Source: Lenzites betulinus
Taxonomy: Eukaryota > Basidiomycota > Agaricomycetes > Polyporales > Polyporaceae
Length of the DNA stretch: 64,000 bases
Reading direction: 5' to 3'
Assembly: GCA_022264855.1 (NCBI GenBank)
Contig: JABYQU010000012.1
Location: 710,116 to 774,115 of the forward strand
The notes below the pieces were generated by a model that searched no databases, was not told the origin of the DNA, and saw nothing but the letters and a program-made list of their open reading frames with translations. Below, in pieces: positions 34,401 to 44,800 of this stretch. The first letter of the stretch is position 1; each line of letters opens with the position of its first letter. The translations under genes and the position numbers were made by a program.

Positions 34401-36433
34401 ACTTGACGGCCTCGCGGCCGAAATGGGCCATACTGGCGGATGTGCTACTGGCGAGGTCCCCGATGGCTACTGCGAAGCGGGTACCGTTGGATGTGCGAGT
34501 CAACCCGTTCCTCCAGTCATGGGATTCGAGCCTCCACCCGAGTAGCCCGCTCCCGCCCTCCCTGAAGGTAATGATTAGGGTTGCAAAAAGGTTTGGAATT
34601 CGTTTGGACCCCTTGCTGCCGGACGAACACCTATGTCTGTCAGTTCCGATATGGTACCACCTGGCAACGAATAATGGACGTAGTTCAGCGAACACGACTG
34701 CCGGGCGATGCCTGCGTGAAAAACACCGTGTCCTGACTGTTGGAGATTGTGCGGCTGTTGCAAGAAGGTTGCGGTCGACGCTAAATGCGTCTACACCGCA
34801 TGTCTCACGTGCAACGTGTAGATGCCAGGACTGTGTGTGCGACCGAACGCGAGTGAAGTGTGACAACCCGCACCGGTGTGCGGTGGCGGCCCAGAAGGCG
34901 GTGGACCGCTTGCTGCCCCTATGGCAACCGGGGGAGAAGTGCACTGCGGACGGGCTAACCTTGTCTCGATCTGGGAAAGAACGAAATGAGCGTGCGCGGG
35001 AGGCGAACGAGAACGTCGTCTTTGACCCGTCCATCCGCAGCGTGCTGCCGATCGCGAATGCCTTCCGAGTGTTTGGAAACAATAACAGCGTGGAGGAGCC
35101 GCCACGACGGCCGCCTCGACCCTTTGCCATGATAGATGAAGAAGTAACGGTGTATACTGATGGGTCGTGTGTGTGCAATGGCGACCAGAATGCCTCGGCA
35201 GGGGCCGGGGTGTGGTTTGGGCCGAACGACCCCCGGAACCTTGCAGTACGGGTGCCTGGAGAGCGGGTGTCGAACCAAACCGCGGAAATGTATGCGGTGG
35301 CAAGAGCGCTATGCGCCATACCTCCCTTCGCACCGGCCCACATTGTATCGGACTCGCGCTTCGTTACGGAGGGCCTTACAAAACACCTAAGCGGGTGGGA
35401 GGACAGGGGCTGGCTAGGGATCACGAACCCGGAGCTAGTAAAAGACGTTGTCGGAATTCTTAGAGCGAGGTCGGCCCCGACCACCTTCCGGTGGGTTAAA
35501 GGCCACTCAGGCATTGAAGGAAATGAGGCGGCAGATGCGCTGGCGGAGGAAGGCCGTGCCCTTCCAGTAACAACGTGCCCGGACCTGATTAAAAGGAGGA
35601 GGCCGGGCTTTGTGGCCAGCGGCGCGAGACTACGAACAATAACCCAGAAGCTTGCGTACAAGTCTATCATGAGGACGCTCCCCCAGGAACCGCGGAGAAG
35701 CACTTACCGAATGGTACACCAAGTATTGGCGTCGCTAGCGGAGATTGGGTGCCATCCGTCGGAGGAGAAGCTATGGAAGAGCGCTTGTGGGCAAGATGTC
35801 CGACAAAATGTGAGAGGATTCTGGTGGAGGGCGCTGCATGGGGCGCTCAGAATCGGACACTTCTGGGATAATATCCCTGGCTATGAGCACAGAGCACTAT
35901 GCAGAAAGTGTGACGTACCTGAAACCCTGGAACACATCCTCCTTGAATGTGCAGAACCGGGGCAGGACGCGGCGTGGGTACTGGCCAGATGTGCCCTGCG
36001 ACGAAAGGGAATTAGTTTGCCAAGCCTAACGATCGGAATTGTTCTTGGCGCACTTTGCTTGGACAGAGACGCCCAGAAGAACACGTTGCCCACCCATGAC
36101 TGTAGGTTCGTGAAGATTGTGGTCTCGGAGACAGTACATATAATATGGAAACTGCGGTGCAAGAGGGTCATTGAGCCGGACTCCTGCCGGCCTGAGGAGC
36201 TGTCGCAGGCAGGGATAGAAAAACAGTGGTGGAATGCGATGAACAAACGCCTCCAAACGGACCAATATCTAACCTCGAGAGCCCTGGGGAAGTTGGCGTT
36301 GGCGAAGACAACGGTGCTACGCACCTGGGATGAAGTCCTTGAGGATAGGCAGGCTCTCCCTGATAACTGGATCTTCTGTGCGGGGGTTTTAGTGGGTAAA
36401 CCGCGGAGTCTAATGGACGGTGACCATGGATAA
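31463..36433 (+). CDS. LINE pol: APE endonuclease, reverse transcriptase, RNase H
   Basis: About 1656 residues, uninterrupted. An apurinic-type endonuclease occupies the first ~290 residues (LATLNVNGFG, VQEAHLS, VLLGDFNVVES, SRLDRIYLRNE, TTDHLLAGLS). Reverse transcriptase follows (YRPITLLNADYKILTKVLA, DQAGFLPGRRI, ALDQEKAYDRIDH, VRQGDPMSCLLFNLAIEPL, and the catalytic LYADDTTVY). A Cys-rich patch (CRCQDCVCDRTRVKC) precedes RNase H, whose acidic residues are visible in VYTDGS, QTAEMYAVA, VSDSRF and GNEAADALAEE. The C terminus has a CRKC...EHILLEC knuckle typical of LINE ORF2. First in-frame ATG is 31463. All catalytic motifs are intact. Confidence 0.93.
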   Translation: MHPDDGTTSYDGGETRCHEPPAHEARASGSRKSGRLRLATLNVNGFGRADADGVSDKWYSVNQIMKEQRLAVLAVQEAHLSPERMAAVGRLFEDKLVILNSPDPRRDAGVGGVAFVVNKKSFGEPPMRLREVVPGRAASLTVQWSVNRKLTILNIYAPNKAADNADFWDVLRQYYETHMNHRPDVLLGDFNVVESAFDRLPSHSDGRAPVLALERLTARLKLQDSWRVAHPEKRSFSYLHAASGSQSRLDRIYLRNELIPMAADWDIRPSGVTTDHLLAGLSLANYQSPAHGKGRWRLPVTLLNDPPYVNTMRELGMKLQAELSDLHGRTEERNAQTLFQEFKTSLRKEARARMKVKMANVDRRMAALKEQLDRTLQGRNGLGDEARADDVPDIHGAAVLQDKLIRLEVERFGKRRAMAAAKEWVKGEKIGKYWVKSTIAQQAEEFSFIHELASGDERSRTYSGVTKKMGEIAKAHYDGLQYVDPVGSAEEHAVNVSLVLDDVKVVLPNGLKAPMAAPVSYEEVQEAVEEAAVGKAPGMDGLPAEVWKQFLEWAKKARRANKPYVDVVLILKKVFNDIEAHGVSPGSMFAEGWICPVYKLKGDRREIVNYRPITLLNADYKILTKVLAARLIPPADYLIHPDQAGFLPGRRIIDHVKLTELVLDYTELESIGGAIVALDQEKAYDRIDHQYLWALLRRYNFPDRFVNTVRALYGAASSVVMLNGVPSEHFSIVRGVRQGDPMSCLLFNLAIEPLAMALRSSDLKGLKIPGLTERLIATLYADDTTVYLHADDRYDTLSGILDRWCRAARAKFNTTKTEVIPFGPMEYRNNMATKRCAPDTSLVLPADVKVVSDGESVRILGARIGNAVDRSLAWQGILRTVRLNFERWGRRNLSLHGRKLIVGLEIGSRTQYLAMAQGMPKGVEDELMKLTSQFMWNGMGRPLVGMSTLTRPIAQGGLGLLDLRARNQAIAIMWTKTYLDLTASRPKWAILADVLLARSPMATAKRVPLDVRVNPFLQSWDSSLHPSSPLPPSLKVMIRVAKRFGIRLDPLLPDEHLCLSVPIWYHLATNNGRSSANTTAGRCLREKHRVLTVGDCAAVARRLRSTLNASTPHVSRATCRCQDCVCDRTRVKCDNPHRCAVAAQKAVDRLLPLWQPGEKCTADGLTLSRSGKERNERAREANENVVFDPSIRSVLPIANAFRVFGNNNSVEEPPRRPPRPFAMIDEEVTVYTDGSCVCNGDQNASAGAGVWFGPNDPRNLAVRVPGERVSNQTAEMYAVARALCAIPPFAPAHIVSDSRFVTEGLTKHLSGWEDRGWLGITNPELVKDVVGILRARSAPTTFRWVKGHSGIEGNEAADALAEEGRALPVTTCPDLIKRRRPGFVASGARLRTITQKLAYKSIMRTLPQEPRRSTYRMVHQVLASLAEIGCHPSEEKLWKSACGQDVRQNVRGFWWRALHGALRIGHFWDNIPGYEHRALCRKCDVPETLEHILLECAEPGQDAAWVLARCALRRKGISLPSLTIGIVLGALCLDRDAQKNTLPTHDCRFVKIVVSETVHIIWKLRCKRVIEPDSCRPEELSQAGIEKQWWNAMNKRLQTDQYLTSRALGKLALAKTTVLRTWDEVLEDRQALPDNWIFCAGVLVGKPRSLMDGDHG

Positions 36434-36560
36434 TGATGCGGGAGTCCCACACTACCGAGTGGTGTGCGTAATGACATTTCCCCTGCTTGGTGCTGGGGCG
36501 TCAGCCCCTGATACCTGCAACAACTACAGAGCGTGCCTATGGACCGCCTGTAGCTGGCAC

Positions 36561-36562
<2 letters not shown>

Positions 36563-36590
<28 letters not shown>
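36563..36590 (+). repeat. Poly(A) tail of the LINE
   Basis: Uninterrupted run of about 28 A residues abutting the right target-site duplication. Confidence 0.95.
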
Positions 36591-36594
<4 letters not shown>

Positions 36595-36604
36595 GTTAGC
36601 GGTT
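36591..36604. repeat. Target-site duplication, right copy
   Basis: AGTAGTTAGCGGTT, exact match to 25664-25677. Confidence 0.9.
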
Positions 36605-37522
36605 AGTAGTCAGTATACAATCAGTAGTCAGTAAAGTCAGTAGTGGTCAGTAGTCACTAACAAAAGGTGCGGATGAGCAGAGGGACTCACGAGTGGGCGC
36701 CTTCGAGGATCATGGAAGTAGGACTTCAAGAAGTGTGTCCGTCACTGGAAGGCCTGCTCCCGTCTTCTTTAGGAGCTCGACATGTAATGCACGTGATTCA
36801 ATCAAGTTCATTCCGAGTAAACCTCAAGAAATTCTGGGTCCCAGCAAACATGCAGAAAAGATGGGGAGAAAGTCGGGCTTTTCTGCACATTTTCTCGTGG
36901 CAAATTTAATTTGATTCCCAGTGCTTGCCTAATGCGTATGCGATTGCACCTCGTTCAGTATACACGTGGCGTGCACAAATACTAGCGCCCAAATTGCACG
37001 TTGAACCGAACCTCCTCCGAGTCACTCTCTGTTCGCCACTTGTGTTACTGTACGATACATCTTACCACTCGGCATGTTCTGCACAGTGACAGACCTGCCA
37101 ACGGCCTGGGGAACGACTTCAACGCGCTTACGCTGTGCGCGGAGAATCGCCTTCCGACGTACGTACGCCGGGCACCTGACGTCTCCGTAGCAATGTTCTC
37201 TCGTCCACCCAATCGTGGTGGATGCGTTGCTGCTTCCGCGCGCATACAAGGATGCTCCGTTGAGATGCGATGCACGTCAGGACATCTGTGTTCGATGCAC
37301 AGGTCAATGTCAGGGATGAGAGTCGGTTTACCATCTGCGACTACCTGTGTTCTTTCACGTGCATCGGAACGTTGAATCTGCCAAACCTCCTTCCTTCCGT
37401 GCTAACATGCCCCAGCCAGCAGGTGAGCCGGCAGCTTTCTGCTATAAATATCGCACTCATCCCCAGGCTGCATCCTGTCGAGTTCATCTCTACACTCCTC
37501 CTCGCCGCCGCGTGCAAACACG
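36605..37522. other. Intergenic right of the LINE
   Basis: Begins with short CAGTAGT-type simple repeats (36605-36660). Contains the inverted repeat TGCAGAAAAG (36851-36860) / CTTTTCTGCA (36878-36887). No gene assigned before DUF6535 paralogue 2. Confidence 0.5.
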
Positions 37523-39066
37523 ATGCAGCGCAACGAGCCATCTACGTCGGACTCGAAGAGTGCTACCTCGCTCTCGGTGTATCATAGTCGTGCCGAGGTC
37601 GGTATATCGGTCTTTCAAAACACAATGCCTAGACTGAAAATGCGATCCAGCCAGGTCATTTGGAAGCGGGCCTCAAGCATACTGCTTCCAAAGAGCCCCT
37701 GAACAGCGGCTCGGATGGTGATCTGCAGCCAGAGGTAGACCTTGCGCTCGTTTCGGTCACAATCGGTGTTGCTGATCCGAGACGCGCCCGCGCCAGTCTG
37801 ACGGTGACTGCAAACATTGTCATCATGATAGCAAGAGCAACAAGGCATTCGACGGATGGTTGGCGTGCGCTAAGGCCCTGCGCGAGCGCGATGCCGCCTC
37901 ATTGCAAGCATGGGTTGAAGAGGCGGACAGCTCGCTGACCTTTGTGCGTTCTTGTTCCTTCCACTAATATGATACGGATAGTGACTGACAGCTCGGGGGC
38001 AAAGGCGGCTTTGTTTTCCGGAGTTGTCACCGCATTCATCGTGGAGAGCTACGTGCTACTTCTCCCGGACGCCGCTCGGAGTACCGTCGACATTTTACGA
38101 ACCATCTCGCAACAGCTCAACGGTACCTCGGCGACCACGGCCACGGTCGCTCCCGAGTCACTTCCTTTCACGCCCAAGATTGAGGACGTGATGCGCAACG
38201 TCCTCCTCTTTGCCAGCCTCATATGCGCCCTCATATCGTCTGCCATGAGCATTTTCATCAAGTCATGGCTGCGCGAGTCTGCCCTCGATCCAGTCAACAG
38301 ACATTCTCCACGCGACTTCGCGTACACCCGCCAATACCGCCATGAAGCGCTCATCAATTGGAAGATGCAAGATATTGTCACGACGGTCTCAATGCTCCTT
38401 CAGCTCGCCGTCGTATTGTTCATGGTCGGCATCGTACTCTTCGTGTGGCGGCTCGGTTTTATCCTCCGAGGCATCGTCGCAGGCCTCATCATGTTCTGGC
38501 TCGCACTCACCGTGGTGTCCGCGCTATGTGCGACATACTTCCCGAACTGTCCATTCAATTCGCCTTTTTCCCGGGCTATCTTCAAGACGAACCAGCTCCT
38601 CGTGGCCGCGATCGCTCCTCTCTCCCATCGCCGCCACTCAAAAGAGCGTCACCACTCGGTGGGATACACGTCGCAGGAGAAGGAGTGGTCCGACATCTGC
38701 AAACACGCGCCGTCGTTGGCTTCCCACGCGCTGCGGTACGCCTTCAACATGTCCTGGGCCGATCAGCAAGTCGACACGCTCTTCCCGTGCCTCGAGGACA
38801 TGGACCCGGATGCGGCGCTCAAACTCGTGCTGGACCTCGTGCGCCTGCGCCTTGGCAACATGCTGCAGGACGCAGGGGAGACCGCGATGCAGAAATTGAA
38901 GCCAGACTCCATGGAATACCAGAACTTGCGATCGCTGTCGGCGCTCAGCGTGAAGTTGGTGGAGGCACGTAGGGAGACGCTCGCGGCGGCCCACAAGACG
39001 CACTCGCCGCTTGGACACCACGACGAGCATTTGTTGACGATCGTCAAGGGCTACATCGGGCAGTGA
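37523..39066 (+). CDS. DUF6535 membrane protein, paralogue 2
   Basis: Exons 37523-37597, 37633-37734, 37836-37943 and 38005-39066, all phase 0. Starts MQRNEPSTSDSK. The domain reads AFDGWLACAKALRERD...WVEEADSSLTF then AALFSGVVTAFIVESYVLLLP, followed by membrane helices (FASLICALISSAMSIFIKSWL, LLQLAVVLFMVGIVLFVWRL, GIVAGLIMFWLALTVVSALC). The soluble C-terminal part holds heptad-like charged helices (LKLVLDLVRLRLGNMLQ). Intron 1 would be only 35 nt, which is short, so the first junction may be off. Tandem with paralogue 3, same strand. Function unknown. Confidence 0.8.
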
Positions 39067-39981
39067 CGGCCACCGGGACAACGGACTATTGGGGTGTATC
39101 TCCGGGTGTTGATTGCGCTCGAAAGGCTGGACCTTTGGCGGAGGATTTCGATATGCAAGGGCAAGATACGATGTGTGTTTGCTGATTGTTTACACATGCG
39201 GCAGTCTCGAAGCTTTTTTTAACTCGGTCTCGCACATGCTATTCTATATTCTCGACGATTGACGTTTCTGCGCGAGTGCTCACAAACCTCGCCCAATAGT
39301 AGACCCTTAGGTATCGCCTTCCAAGGTCCACTCATAGCGGCGGCGGCACCTGCGGGATCCCTCCATCTTCTCGGGCGTGCATAATGCTCAAGAGTCGTCA
39401 TTGGGCAGAGTGGCGGACCGATGCGATGAAGGGCCTCTGAACGCGTGTTCGGTACAAAAGGGTCGGGCCCGGGTGGCTGACGCGCCTCGCCTTCCTGGTG
39501 TGGTGCTTGCCGCGGACGGCGAGGCTGCAGGACTTTGTGCTCCCCGGATATCCGTGAGGGTGCGTGGTTCGTTATATTTTTGGAAATGAAGTTCGGCTCA
39601 CAGACGAATGTGACGAGGCCAGAAGATGCCGGAGGTTGGTATGCCACGGCATGCTCGTCCTGTATGATGCCCTTCCCGGCTTGTAACTGACACTCCACCC
39701 CGTGTTGCCATGAGTGGACTGGTAGCTGCGGGACTATTCGGAATGACTGACGTCCTCTTCCTACGATCGTCACTGTATTCATTCTAGCCCGAAAAGTGCA
39801 ACATATATTCCAGAAATTTGTGAAGAACCAAACTCACTATGGGACGTCGAGCGAACGTGCAGTCTCTCGGAAGCCTCATGGCTGCTGCCTGTCATAGGCT
39901 CGCAGCTTTCATGGTAGTATATATCGGCTTCTACACTGCCTTTCCGGCTCGTGCACGTCCGGAAACACCGCCTCGAGTAGT
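39067..39981. other. Intergenic between the tandem DUF6535 genes
   Basis: No domain-bearing frame recognised. A plus-strand frame from ATG 39839 stays open into paralogue 3 but adds no family-like sequence, so it is treated as leader. Confidence 0.45.
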
Positions 39982-41591
39982 ATGGCCTACTTCAAAAGCG
40001 GGATGCGGCGGTCGACACTCGACGTACGTACACTCGTATGGTATTCGCTTCTCCGGGCTGACACCACCCTCCCAGTCAACCACCGGCTCCCGTTACTTTT
40101 GGTTGTGGAATACACCTCCGAGGGAAGACCGAGCAAAGGTAAGTTCTACGCTATGTGATGGGGGTATACTCTAACTCTCTCGTCTTAGCGTCAGGACGAG
40201 GAGGCTATCATAGGGTCATATGGATCATATGATGCATGGTGTTGGGGAGCCGACAGATTGCAAGATCGCGATAGCGAACTCATCAAAACATGGGCGGACC
40301 AGGCAGATGGGCTTGTCACATTTGTGGGTGTATATACCCTCCGACGGGGGTGAGTTACTCATCGAACCTCTGTACACAGGCGGCGCTATTCTCGGGTGTC
40401 GTGACTTCCTTCATCCTGCAAAGCTACACCGTCCTCCTGCCCGACCCACAGATGATCACGATCGACCTCCTGCGCCAGATAGTGGCGCACCTCGATGGAA
40501 ACAACCTCCAGGCTGTTCTTGCCACATCCAACACTGCGCCCTTTGAGCCGGCGTTGGCGGATGTAGTACTCAACGCGGCGCTGTTTGCTAGCTTGATATG
40601 CAGCCTCCTCGCGGCGGGTATGGGGATCTTCTACAAGGAATGGCTACGCGAATATAACCGCGGAACGCCCACCAACCCGCGAGAATTGATGCGCGTACGC
40701 CAACACCGCTATCTCGGCATGCGAACCTGGAGGATGCAGGAAATCCTCTCCACCATTTCGATTTTCCTCCAATTTGGGGTCGGATTCTTCATCATTTCCG
40801 TCGTCCTCTTCGCGTGGTCGCTGCACCCCATCGTTCGCCTTGTTCTCAACGTCTTCGCGATAATCTGGGTCGTCTTTTGGATTGGGACTGCGTTTTGTCC
40901 CTTGGTCTCCAACAACTGCCCATTCAGATCGCCCCTCTCCCGCACCATCTTCACCGCGACGTACTTCGCCAAATGGCTGCTACGAAGAGCAGGCCTGCGG
41001 AGTGCGTCGTCGGAACACATTACCGAAGACGGTCCTATGCTGCGGACGCTGGAGCACCAGGAGCAGATTACCGTGGATGCGCGTGGAAGCATTTTGGACA
41101 CTGGGGCGCTGTACTATCTGTACACAGACCACTGGGGCGACCCGCATCTGGCCGCTTTGGACGCATGCATTGAGGACCTACCGAAGACGGAGGCGCTGCA
41201 CCTCGTTGGAGTAATCATCGCCTGTCGCTGCCCGTCGAACACATCCCCTGAGAAACTGTTAGCGGGGACAGAACAGGTGGAGGACGCAGACGTGATGCGG
41301 CTTGTGAACTTGTGGAGACGCCTCAAGGAGCAGGGAGACATGCCGCCATCCGTGACTATGCCCCCACGCCGCGGCCCGGGCTTCGTACGACCGCCACCCA
41401 CTAGGAGACCACCCATGCACGGGAGAGACACCACTCTTGTCGGGGAATGCGACGTCGGTGACAGCGTATCAATGCACACGATAAACGAGGAAGACAAGCA
41501 CAACGACGTCGCGACCATATCGACAGTTTCGACCTCGACGGGACCTGCTGGAGCCACAGGACGTTGTGGCGTTCGCAAAATGACTGTCTAG
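39982..41591 (+). CDS. DUF6535 membrane protein, paralogue 3
   Basis: Exons 39982-40023, 40076-40138, 40189-40323 and 40380-41591, all phase 0. The domain reads WADQADGLVTF then AALFSGVVTSFILQSYTVLLPD, with membrane pairs FASLICSLLAAGMGIFYKEWL, FLQFGVGFFIISVVLFAW and VLNVFAIIWVVFWIGTAFCPL. FYKEWLREYNRGTPTNPREL is close to paralogue 1, so paralogues 1 and 3 are the nearer pair. The C terminus is Pro/Arg- and Thr/Ser-rich. A longer start at ATG 39839 is possible if intron 1 is not used. Confidence 0.82.
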
Positions 41592-41870
41592 GCGTGGTTG
41601 GGGCAAGTACGGTGGATGCTGCATATCTTCGAAGCTATGTACGAGTCAAGGGGAGTTCTCGCGGGAGTACTGCAAGTATGTACGAACAGATGGATGGACG
41701 ACTAGTATGTACTATAAAATTGCCCGATATGGAAAGACACAGAGCGGGAGCACGTGGGGGACAAGAGAGCTTTGGACGCGAGGCCACTCCTCCTCCTCCT
41801 CCTCCTCCATCTCTCCCCCATCTCCTCGCCGACATCTCGGGGCTCTTGCTGCCCTCTTTCTGCGCACATC
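41592..41870. other. Intergenic; 5' flank of the second deubiquitinase
   Basis: Contains a CTC/TCC triplet run (41788-41812). The frame is open upstream of ATG 41871 but without an earlier ATG in that frame. Confidence 0.5.
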
Positions 41871-44800
41871 ATGACACACGACTCGCCCCCGCCCGCTGGC
41901 CTCCGCCGCAGAACATCTACCACAGACAAAAGGCCGCAGACTCCGCCTGCGCAGTCGCGTCCCATCTCCATCCCGCCAGCCACTACGCGCAAGGCCATCG
42001 ACACTGCTACCTTCTACGGCCCGACCAAAGCGACCGGATCCTCACACACGGCTTATATACCTCCGGAGAGATCTCCGTTCAGAGAGCCCGAGCTCATAAT
42101 GGAAGAAGAGCCGATTCCACACGATCCTCCCACTTGGAGCGAGACAGCCGCAAGCTGGGGCGAGCCGCACACGGACTGGGACGCGATTGCGACGACGGTG
42201 GAGGAGTGGGGCGAACAGGGCGCCGCGCGCAAGGTCGCGATCGACGGACGGGAGGACAAAGAAGAGGTCCACTGGTTCGATCCCGCCCTCCGCGCACTCA
42301 GACCCGGCCCCGGCCTCCTCCCGCCACTCCTTGCCGACCTGCTGCACGACCCGGAACATGCGCTGTACTCAGTCAGTACCGTGCCGCACCCGCCCTCGAC
42401 CGCGCCGTTCGTCCCGAGCCCGGACGAGGTACGCACCGCGATCCCTCACCCTAACGCGTACTACTGCAAAGACCACAACGGATGGGTCTTCCTTCTCTGG
42501 AGATCCTCCACCGTTCTTCCCCCTCTCATCAAGGAACCCGATATACCGCTCCCCGACCAGGCCAGGCGGAAACGCACGGCCTCCTGCGTAGGAGAGGGCG
42601 AGCAGCCATTCGGTCCCGCCAACCTCACACACCACTGGCACCTCTACGAGAACGCCGTCGACGCCTCAAAGCTCAACCCTCCTTACACTCACGGAAAGCT
42701 ACTCTTGAACCTGTACCTCTGCTGTCAATGCTCGATGTACTGTCTTGTCTCAGACGGTGTGATCCCCGGTGTGATTCCTTCTTCTCTTGTCGATGAGTTT
42801 ACACGCGACAAACTTAGCCATCCGGCCGTCGATAAGACCCCGCGCGCGACCGTCGTAGCTGCCTGGGAGACCATTTTGACGTGAGTCGGACGACCGTCCA
42901 TCCGTTGTCCTCTCGCTCAAAGTAGACAGTATACTCGACAATCGCCTCTGGCGAGATGAGAAACGCGCCCTCCCCATCTCCCGCCCTCGCTTCAGGGGAA
43001 AGGTTGGCTGGGGCGCCGTAGTGTGAGTATCCCAAGCACTAGAAGGTCCTCATCTCGCTCAGCGATTTCCAGACAGCAAGTCTTTGAAGCCATAAGCTTT
43101 CCACTGGGAGACTTGCCGCTAGGGGATTCAACTGAACCGGCTTTACAACCCCCGAGCATCGACCCGGCGACCGTAGAAGGCAAGGCTTCGCGGTCAAAGC
43201 TACTGCGAGCGTGGATCGAGGTCGGAGCATGGCTCACAATCTTCGAGAAGTCGAGTAGGTGTTTGAGGCTCCGTTTTGGAACTGTGCTGATGTTTTTGCA
43301 GAGGATTCTCTGCAGGACTATAATCCTATGGTCATCTTTGTCAAAGCCGAGAGCGCCAGAGACATGTATCAAACCGGTATCGGTGCGCACGTATCTCAAA
43401 GTATGACATATCTATTCCGCACACGCTTCGTGACACCTGACGAAAGTTTTGTCCAGTTGCCCGCGGTCTTTTACCGGGTGTACTACAAGGTTACGCAGAA
43501 TTGGACCCGTCGTGGCGGATATTGGGCATGACGCCAAGCACGTACTCATGGGGTATGTACACGAACATGGCGCGAGGTCTTCCACTCATCACTGGACAGA
43601 ACTTCTCGCATTCGCGTACCTCGCACAGTGCCGGTGCGACCCCGCGAACACGATGGTCTACTTCACACACCTATGGACGATCGTGCACACGATGCTGCAG
43701 CTTGGACTCAACGTGCCGCAGGATCTGCAGACCATCATCACCCAGGAGCGCTCGCGCTTCCGCTTCACGCCACACGATCTGACAGATGCAGTGAAGGTTC
43801 TTGGCTTCGGGCGCGACGGCGACCTCCACGTCGAGCTCGACAGTGACGTCGACGACGACTTCATCGCTCAAGCGTGGCGTAGTGCCCGCCAGAGAGCGTG
43901 GCAGAATCCTGCGGACGCTTCCATCACCCGCGCGAAGCTCAATGACGCCCTGAGGCTTGTCGCCGAGTTCCGAGGCAGCGACAAGCTGCTCAAGGTATGG
44001 AACGAAGAGAAGGGTACGGGCATGTCTCCCGAGACAGCATTCTCCACGCTCGAGGTGCCGCGGGATGTGGACGAGACGATGCTGCTAACTGTGTATTCGA
44101 TGCGGGTTCGTCTGATAGTAAAGCCGCTCCTGACCCCTACTGAGCTCTTTTCAGATTGAAGATCAGCCGAGCCAAGGAGAGCGGATGCGGGAAGCACTGA
44201 GCGTTATCGCAGAGGTGACGAACAGTGATCGACTTCGTCAGTTCCTGGCCACGGGTCAAGATCGTCAGTCTCAGTCGTTCATCGGATTCTATGTGTGTGC
44301 ACTAACTCGTCTTTTAGCGGGGGATGGCACTATCACGAACACGAGCCCGGAAATGCCCCGTGGATTGAATCAGCTGGGCAACACATGCTATCTTAACTCG
44401 CTCCTTCAGGTATGTTCGCCTCAATATTCGCTCAGACACATGCTGACCCTTCTCGTGCAGTACTTCTATACAATCAAAGATCTTCGTGAAGCTATTACCT
44501 CTTTGGCGCATGCAGACGCCAAGACTCTCGACGATAGCAAGTTCACTGATGACGACCTGAAGCGGCATCGTGTCGGCGGACGTCTGGTCACTCGGAGAGA
44601 GATCGCGCGGTCCAAGAAATGTATGTTGCGTTGATGTATTGCACCCTTCGCCGTACATACTCACTGCTCTTGACCCAACGCACAGTCGTCAATCTCCTCG
44701 CGGAGCTCTTCTTCAACATGGAGTACTGCGAGAACCCAGCGATTACGCCCGAGATCGAGCTTGCGAAGCTGGCGCTGGTGACGACGCAGGACGAGGAAGA

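Larger units (their letters stand above)
25678..36590 (+). mobile_element. Full-length Tad1-like LINE (non-LTR retrotransposon), 10.9 kb
   Basis: Bounded by a perfect 14-bp target-site duplication and ending in about 28 A residues, so both ends are defined. Order: ~1.2 kb 5' untranslated region, ORF A (26843-27600, frame broken), ORF B (28104-29405, with a splice-like gap), gag-like CCHC ORF (29433-30869), then the long pol ORF (31463-36433) with endonuclease, reverse transcriptase and RNase H. The RNase H plus CCHC gag places it with the Tad1/I-like LINEs. The intact pol and perfect duplication indicate a recent insertion. It is long for a LINE (5-8 kb is usual) because of the two extra 5' ORFs. 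It lies between DUF6535 paralogues 1 and 2. Confidence 0.92.

Noticed and set aside
34147..35703. 518-codon minus-strand frame inside the LINE pol
   Set aside because: Antisense of the RNase H region with no domain and no independent start context.
25678..36590. LTR retrotransposon
   Set aside because: No long terminal repeats, protease or integrase; endonuclease plus poly(A) and target duplication define a LINE.
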